Source: a virus
DNA length: 38,317 nt
Virus record (IMG/VR): IMGVR_UViG_3300032753_000083
Span: 1-38,317 of that record
Direction: 5' to 3' (one strand)
Part shown: piece by piece, positions 34,271 through 38,317 of the stretch
How positions within the stretch are numbered: position 1 is the stretch's first letter
Layout: each line of letters starts with the position of its first letter
Notes under the pieces: model-generated
Told to the model about the DNA's origin: nothing
Databases searched by the model: none
Seen by the model: the letters and a program-made list of their open reading frames with translations, nothing else
Made by a program: the position numbers and the translations under genes

Positions 34271-35712
34271 TGGCCGGCACCATATTCACCTTCAAAGCTC
34301 TTAACCCATGAAACACCATTCCATGTGTATTGAACTCCAGTGTATATATTCGTTTGCCATACCATAGTATCCGATTCTTGACTTGCATTAAAAATAACAT
34401 GCCATGCAGATCCGGTATATTCTATAATATCGTTTGCATGTGCTACTAAATTACCCCACACAACCGCAGGTGTTGTATTGCTTGCATTTCCAATATCTTC
34501 AATAATTAAATATCTAGTACCAGCAGTAGGGCTATTAGGTGTATATGTTTGTGGATTAATAATAGCATCAAATGTACCAGGACTGTTTGGTCTATAACTA
34601 GTAGATGCATTATATCCAGCATCTGTTTCTAGTTTACCAGTACTATCTATACCAGTATTTGATGTAAGTGTATCTGGATTCCAATTAACTTGTAGTACTG
34701 TTGGGTTAGTAGGATTAACAGCAATAGTTCCGATAACATAAGTACCATTCGGTTGCAATAAGTATAGCATACTCGATCCTGCAACATATTGACCAGTGAA
34801 TAATTGGAACAAACTTAACCAATCTTGGGGCGTACCGGTGGCTGTTGGAATACTCAGTGTTGGTTCTGGAGGAACTATACCTGCTGTACTTTCTAATAAT
34901 GTTGCTTGATTGTCGTAAACTTGAATTTTAAATCCGGTAACAGTAACAGTTTCTGAAGAAATTAAATCACTAAAAGACGGACTATTTCCATCTGTTTGCA
35001 ATGTTGGATCTATACCAAGTCCATCAATGTACCCTGCAGGATAATTTGAATTGTTGCTGTATAAACTTGTGATAATTTTTGTAATAACACCAAGATGTTT
35101 GACCTTAACTGGAGGACTAATCCATATAGGAGTATCTAAAGTCAGCGTTGCAACATCAATTGGAGTATCGGTACCAACGGGCACTTGTTTACTACCCCAT
35201 ACTACGTCACCTAAATTAAGAACAGTTAAGCTGGTCCAGTCAATGTAGTTGTCTGTAGTTTGTAATTCTAAACTAGGATTGAATAATACCAATACTTGTT
35301 CAAGTATTTGTAATTTTTGATCAGTACTACTTGTCCAAATATCGCATTTCATTTTTAAATTAAACGGAGTTGGCATTAGGCGTTCAACAGTATAGTTACG
35401 TCCTTGCGCTCCAGTATAACTTCCATCGTTAACATCTCTTTCACGGAAATTTAATTTTCCAACATACGTTTGATCAGCAAGACGATTGCGGTCTAATTCT
35501 AAACCTGTTATGTAAACACTAATACGTGGAATACTATTAACAGCATTTTCACTGTTCATACGCATGATACTAGCTACTTGTCTGTCTGCATCTCCGTACA
35601 AAACAGGTACTTGATGTAGTGTTCCGTCACCATATTTGACCACAAAATTGCTAAACACACGCATTGTTTGTGTCAAATATCTTCTTACTTGTCCGTCATA
35701 GAACCATTGCAT
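34252..35712 (-). CDS. gp15: gp15-like tail sheath stabiliser and completion protein, extended (486 aa)
   Basis: Residues 1-220 follow T4 gp15: WFYDGQVRRYLTQTMRVFSN, VPVLYGDADRQ, IPRISVYITGLEL, a PTPFNLKMKCDIWTSSTDQK core then ILEQVLVLFNPSLELQ, and DTPIWISPPV. T4 gp15 forms the hexameric ring that caps the tail tube and sheath and joins the tail to the neck. T4 gp15 is about 270 residues; this protein has some 210 more. Residues about 250-380 are irregular, and the last 100 are beta-rich and Trp-rich (GTRYLIIEDIGNAS, EYTGSAWHVIFNAS, YTWNGVSWVKS), possibly a surface decoration. The start overlaps the gp14-like stop (TAATG), so the two are translationally coupled. Confidence 0.82.
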   Translation of the reverse strand: MQWFYDGQVRRYLTQTMRVFSNFVVKYGDGTLHQVPVLYGDADRQVASIMRMNSENAVNSIPRISVYITGLELDRNRLADQTYVGKLNFRERDVNDGSYTGAQGRNYTVERLMPTPFNLKMKCDIWTSSTDQKLQILEQVLVLFNPSLELQTTDNYIDWTSLTVLNLGDVVWGSKQVPVGTDTPIDVATLTLDTPIWISPPVKVKHLGVITKIITSLYSNNSNYPAGYIDGLGIDPTLQTDGNSPSFSDLISSETVTVTGFKIQVYDNQATLLESTAGIVPPEPTLSIPTATGTPQDWLSLFQLFTGQYVAGSSMLYLLQPNGTYVIGTIAVNPTNPTVLQVNWNPDTLTSNTGIDSTGKLETDAGYNASTSYRPNSPGTFDAIINPQTYTPNSPTAGTRYLIIEDIGNASNTTPAVVWGNLVAHANDIIEYTGSAWHVIFNASQESDTMVWQTNIYTGVQYTWNGVSWVKSFEGEYGAGQWKIVL

Positions 35713-37172
35713 TATAAATCCGCCCTAGGTTTAAGAGCAGTAGACAAACTTTGTCGTTGTGCATCTCTTGTGTTATATAGTGTCACAGTCCATTGACCAT
35801 CACTAGGTATGGTTTGTTGTGTATCGTCAATTACAGGCAACGTAATTCTTAAACAAGTAGTTTGTATTCCTGCTGGACTTGTGTAAACATATGAACTATA
35901 CAACGATGGATAATCGCTTAATGCAAATTCAAGTTGTGTTGGACCAGATTTAATAACAGCATATGGAATTGCATTATTGATTGCAAATAAAATTCTAGTG
36001 TTTACTTGAGTCGCCCCTTGTGTTAGTGTAACAACATCACTGGCCACTTGACTATTATATGTGTAACTGGTGTTATTGATAAAGCCAGTTTTTAGTGTTT
36101 GTCTTGTATCATTGTTTGTCATATTCATTCTAACAGCATCTTCAACTTTAATCCACCCACTTGATTTTTGATCAAAGCGGAATAATCTGTTAGGTAAAAA
36201 ATCTGTGCGTAAAAAGAAATCATCTGCACCTGGATTTTCAGGAAATTGAATACCAAATCCAAATGCATAACCGTTAACAGGATAACCATCACCGATTAAG
36301 TAACCAGTATAACCTGTACGTACAGGTCTAGCATTATTTTCGTTAGCAAGATAACTAACCTGACTTGCATCTAATGATGTTTCATCGACGGTTTCTAATA
36401 ATGGTTTGCCAGTATTAGGATCGACAGCAAGCGTATAAAATTGTCTAGTTTCATATCCACTCTTAGGAGCATCGGCTTCTGCTTGTGCTACAATCTGCTG
36501 ATTAATTTCGATTTCTTTATTAAACGTACTCAGCAAATCTTTTAGAGTTACATTAGCACCCACAATAGGATCACCGTTAGCATCTGTAGCTTGTTGATTA
36601 AAGATAGTATCAAATTGTTGGCTATCTGTAACACGTTTAAGTTTTAATCTATATAAATGTGGGAACCAAGTTACACTAAATCCTTCACTTGCACGACCTA
36701 CATCAGTAACAGTATAGTATCTTGGCAAACTAACATCATAATTATTAAGAGCAAAATCATCTCTTAAATGGGGTAACTCTAATACATCGCCGCTAATAGG
36801 TTTACGTCCTATAGTTTTAACAATGTCATTAATATGTACGGTCATGTACAATGTGTCATTATCAATAAACAAACCAAATTGACTTAAATTAAAATCAATA
36901 TTTTGTACATTGTACATGCCTCGAATTCTGTAAATTTCATTATCGTACGTGCTATCGCGATTTTCCAAGAAAAGCAAATCTTGAATATTTGTAGGTTGGG
37001 CACTAGGATAATTAGGCTGATCAGCAGTGGCATTTGTTGGGTCGGTATTAGCACCTAAATACTTGTGCCAATAGACATCGGTTCCTCCCGCTTGGAACAT
37101 TTCGCTAGCTTGACGATCTATGAATTTATAGTCGTTGCCTTTTTCTGGTTTGTATAAGGATAATCGTGGCAT
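35712..37172 (-). CDS. gp14: gp14-like neck protein, extended (486 aa)
   Basis: Residues 1-200 follow the T4 gp14 pattern: EMFQAGGTDVYWHKYLG, a DLLFLENRDSTYDNEIYRIRG stretch split by IR, FNLSQFGLFIDNDTLYMTVH, GRKPISGDVLELPHLRDD and TWFPHLYRLKLKRV. In T4, gp13 and gp14 form the neck that completes filled heads before tail joining. T4 gp14 has about 256 residues; this one carries some 230 more, including a coiled stretch near residues 220-260 and a beta-rich C-terminus. The ATG at 37172 begins a conserved MPRLSLYKPEKGNDYKF end, so I trust it, yet no ribosome-binding site precedes it (see the promoter at 37177). It is transcribed together with the gp15-like and Nudix genes. Confidence 0.78.
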   Translation of the reverse strand: MPRLSLYKPEKGNDYKFIDRQASEMFQAGGTDVYWHKYLGANTDPTNATADQPNYPSAQPTNIQDLLFLENRDSTYDNEIYRIRGMYNVQNIDFNLSQFGLFIDNDTLYMTVHINDIVKTIGRKPISGDVLELPHLRDDFALNNYDVSLPRYYTVTDVGRASEGFSVTWFPHLYRLKLKRVTDSQQFDTIFNQQATDANGDPIVGANVTLKDLLSTFNKEIEINQQIVAQAEADAPKSGYETRQFYTLAVDPNTGKPLLETVDETSLDASQVSYLANENNARPVRTGYTGYLIGDGYPVNGYAFGFGIQFPENPGADDFFLRTDFLPNRLFRFDQKSSGWIKVEDAVRMNMTNNDTRQTLKTGFINNTSYTYNSQVASDVVTLTQGATQVNTRILFAINNAIPYAVIKSGPTQLEFALSDYPSLYSSYVYTSPAGIQTTCLRITLPVIDDTQQTIPSDGQWTVTLYNTRDAQRQSLSTALKPRADL

Positions 37173-37176
37173 ATTG

Positions 37177-37185
37177 ATATTTATC
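37177..37185 (-). promoter_or_regulatory. T4-type late promoter for the gp14-gp15-Nudix operon
   Basis: On the minus strand the sequence is GATAAATAT followed by CAAT and then the gp14-like ATG at 37172. If the usual T4 distance applies (box at about -13 to -6), transcription would begin at the A of the start codon. No Shine-Dalgarno sequence lies between. Late promoters of this type need no -35 element. Confidence 0.5.
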
Positions 37186-37189
37186 GTTA

Positions 37190-37198
37190 GCTAAATAT
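37190..37198 (+). promoter_or_regulatory. Possible divergent late promoter (GCTAAATAT) for the gp13-like gene
   Basis: This weaker late-type box lies back to back with the minus-strand promoter, with 4 bp between them. A start near 37203 would leave a 12-base leader with GGAGAG before the ATG at 37215. An alternative sigma-70-like -10, TATACT, lies at 37196-37201. Confidence 0.4.
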
Positions 37199-37214
37199 AC
37201 TAGGAGAGTAAAAA

Positions 37215-38000
37215 ATGGACGATTTACCATCAACTACGCAGAGTAATTCCACTGTAGAAAGAAATAAGGTTTTTGACTATATAAAAACCATGCTTGGCGA
37301 CGGCATGATTGATGTCGAATTAGATCCTAAACATATGGAAATTGCGTTAGATCGTGCATTAACTCGTTATCGTCAAAGAAGTAGTAATAGCGTAGAAGAA
37401 AGTTATTTGTTTTTAGAACTCATACAGGATCAAAACGAATATAGATTACCCGACGAAGTTATAAGTGTTAGACAAGTATTTCGTCGAGCTATTGGTTCAA
37501 GAAGTGGTATAGGTGCAGGCGGAACATTGTTCGAGCCGTTCAACTTGGCGTACACTAACACTTACTTGATGTCAGGTAGTATGATGGGTGGCCTAGCAAC
37601 TTATGATGCTTTTGCTGGCTATCAAAAATTAGTAGGACGTATGTTTGGTAGTTATATCGAATTCCTCTGGAAACCAACCACACATATTTTAAATATTTTA
37701 CAACGTCCTTTTGCTCAAGGCGAACAAATTCTCATTCAAAGCTATAATTATCGTCCCGACTGGGTTCTGTTACAAGATCCTTATGCTAAACAGTGGTTAA
37801 AGGACTATGCACTTGCCACAGCTAAAGGCATGCTAGGAGAAGCACGTAGTAAATTTGGGTCAATTGCAGGTCCCGGTAGTCCTATTACACTAAATGGAAC
37901 TGCCCTTTTAACTGATTCAAAAGCCGAATTAGAAAAATTAGACAAAGAAATTGAAACTCTAGTTAGCGGCGGAACGGGCTATTATTTCATAACTGGCTAA
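37215..38000 (+). CDS. gp13: gp13-like neck / head-completion protein (261 aa)
   Basis: It matches the gp13-type neck protein of cyanophage-like myoviruses as I know it: VFDYIKTMLGDGMIDVELDP, ALTRYRQRSSNSVEESYLFL, EYRLPDEVISVRQVFRRAIG, a GGLATYDAF....LVGRMFGSYIEFLW core, YNYRPDWVLLQDPYAKQWLKD and GEARSKFGSIAGPGSPITLN. In T4, gp13 with gp14 seals the packaged head and offers the surface for tail docking. AGGAG stands 9 bp before the ATG. In T4, genes 13, 14 and 15 run in one direction; here the gp13-like gene is divergent from 14 and 15. The family's overall hydrophilic, helical N-terminus and acidic C-terminus are present, and I see no truncation. Confidence 0.75.
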   Translation: MDDLPSTTQSNSTVERNKVFDYIKTMLGDGMIDVELDPKHMEIALDRALTRYRQRSSNSVEESYLFLELIQDQNEYRLPDEVISVRQVFRRAIGSRSGIGAGGTLFEPFNLAYTNTYLMSGSMMGGLATYDAFAGYQKLVGRMFGSYIEFLWKPTTHILNILQRPFAQGEQILIQSYNYRPDWVLLQDPYAKQWLKDYALATAKGMLGEARSKFGSIAGPGSPITLNGTALLTDSKAELEKLDKEIETLVSGGTGYYFITG

Positions 38001-38008
38001 GAAAATTC

Positions 38009-38038
38009 TTGACCCCTGTAATAAAAGTGTTATATACT
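38009..38038 (+). promoter_or_regulatory. Sigma-70-like promoter of the kinase gene
   Basis: TTGACC (38009-38014) and TATACT (38033-38038) are separated by 18 bp, close to the TTGACA/TATAAT consensus. Start is expected near 38045. This is the only good host-type promoter I see, which fits an early or middle nucleotide-metabolism gene placed after late genes. Confidence 0.7.
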
Positions 38039-38055
38039 AGCACTACTTACAGGGG
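38013..38055 (+). promoter_or_regulatory. 8-bp inverted repeat spanning the promoter and the ribosome-binding site
   Basis: CCCCTGTA (38013-38020) and TACAGGGG (38048-38055) are perfect inverse complements 27 bp apart. The left arm overlaps the -35 box. The right arm contains the AGGGG ribosome-binding site of the kinase gene. It could be an operator or, in read-through RNA only, a hairpin that hides the ribosome-binding site. Confidence 0.65.
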
Positions 38056-38061
38056 ATTCTT

Positions 38062-38317
38062 ATGATTATTGGTGTATGCGGTTTTATCGGTTCTGGCAAA
38101 GATACTATTGCCGATTACTTAACTAACTTTCACGGTTTTCGACGAGAATCCTTTGCAAATAGTCTTAAAGATGCAGTAAGCTATGTGTTTGGCTGGGATC
38201 GAACCATGTTAGAAGGACGCACAAAACAAGCCCGTGAATGGCGCGAACAAGTTGATCCATGGTGGGCAGAACGCTTAAACATGCCTAATTTAACACCACG
38301 TTGGGTATTACAATACT
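38062..38317 (+). CDS. Deoxynucleoside monophosphate kinase (partial, first 85 aa)
   Basis: The start MIIGVCGFIGSGKDTIADYL holds a P-loop (GFIGSGKDT, residues 7-15) in the form typical of phage deoxynucleotide monophosphate kinases such as T4 gp1. It continues with ESFANSLKDAVSYVFGW, the segment that in this family leads into the nucleotide-binding lid. The enzyme would phosphorylate dNMPs to dNDPs for phage DNA synthesis. The gene is cut by the right window edge. AGGGGA lies 6-11 bp before the ATG, inside an inverted repeat, and the gene has its own sigma-70-like promoter. An adenylate-kinase-like relative is the main alternative. Confidence 0.78.
   Translation, partial: MIIGVCGFIGSGKDTIADYLTNFHGFRRESFANSLKDAVSYVFGWDRTMLEGRTKQAREWREQVDPWWAERLNMPNLTPRWVLQY

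Overview
The window is about 38 kb of late (virion) genes from a tailed phage with a contractile tail. It looks like a T4/cyanophage-type myovirus of an aquatic bacterium. I base this on T4-type neck and tail-completion proteins (gp13-, gp14- and gp15-like), a row of cyanophage-style fibre/appendage proteins, GATAAATAY motifs resembling T4 late promoters, an AT-rich base composition, near-complete coding with 1-35 bp gaps, and no host housekeeping genes. I see no tRNA, integrase, transposase or CRISPR array. The host cannot be named from the sequence.

Layout. (1) 1-7156, plus strand: the end of one virion protein, a UUCG-hairpin terminator, then seven small to medium appendage proteins. (2) 7172-27503: two paralogous giant fibre/adhesin genes of 2777 and 3987 residues. 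Each has seven chitin-binding-like repeats, a pectin-lyase-like beta-helix, Asp-box-like repeats and a conserved C-terminus. They have been enlarged by repeated beta-domain cassettes. (3) 27526-29832: a small beta-sandwich protein and a fibre ending in a self-cleaving S74 chaperone domain. (4) 29836-33861: the most unusual part, an apparent peptide-maturation cassette. It holds a 129-residue protein with an appendage-like N-terminus and an Asn/Cys-repeat tail (19 Cys), a radical SAM/SPASM enzyme, an unrecognised 306-residue protein with an Ig-like C-terminus, and a flavin-dependent tryptophan-halogenase-like protein. (5) 33821-37172, minus strand: a Nudix hydrolase and oversized gp15- and gp14-like proteins. 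(6) 37215-end, plus strand: a gp13-like neck protein and the start of a deoxynucleoside monophosphate kinase.

How they fit together. Regions 1-3 probably build the adsorption apparatus. Region 4 is continuous with them on the same strand with 1-16 bp spacing, so I infer that the Asn/Cys-rich protein is a virion component modified after translation by the radical SAM enzyme, and perhaps by the halogenase-like flavoprotein. That would be a phage-encoded RiPP-like system acting on a structural protein. Regions 5-6 supply neck and tail-terminator proteins from a divergent promoter pair.

A window-wide signal is the apparent complete absence of the pentamer GCWGC on either strand, which forces unusual Ala-Ala codon choice. 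The likely explanation is escape from a host restriction system.
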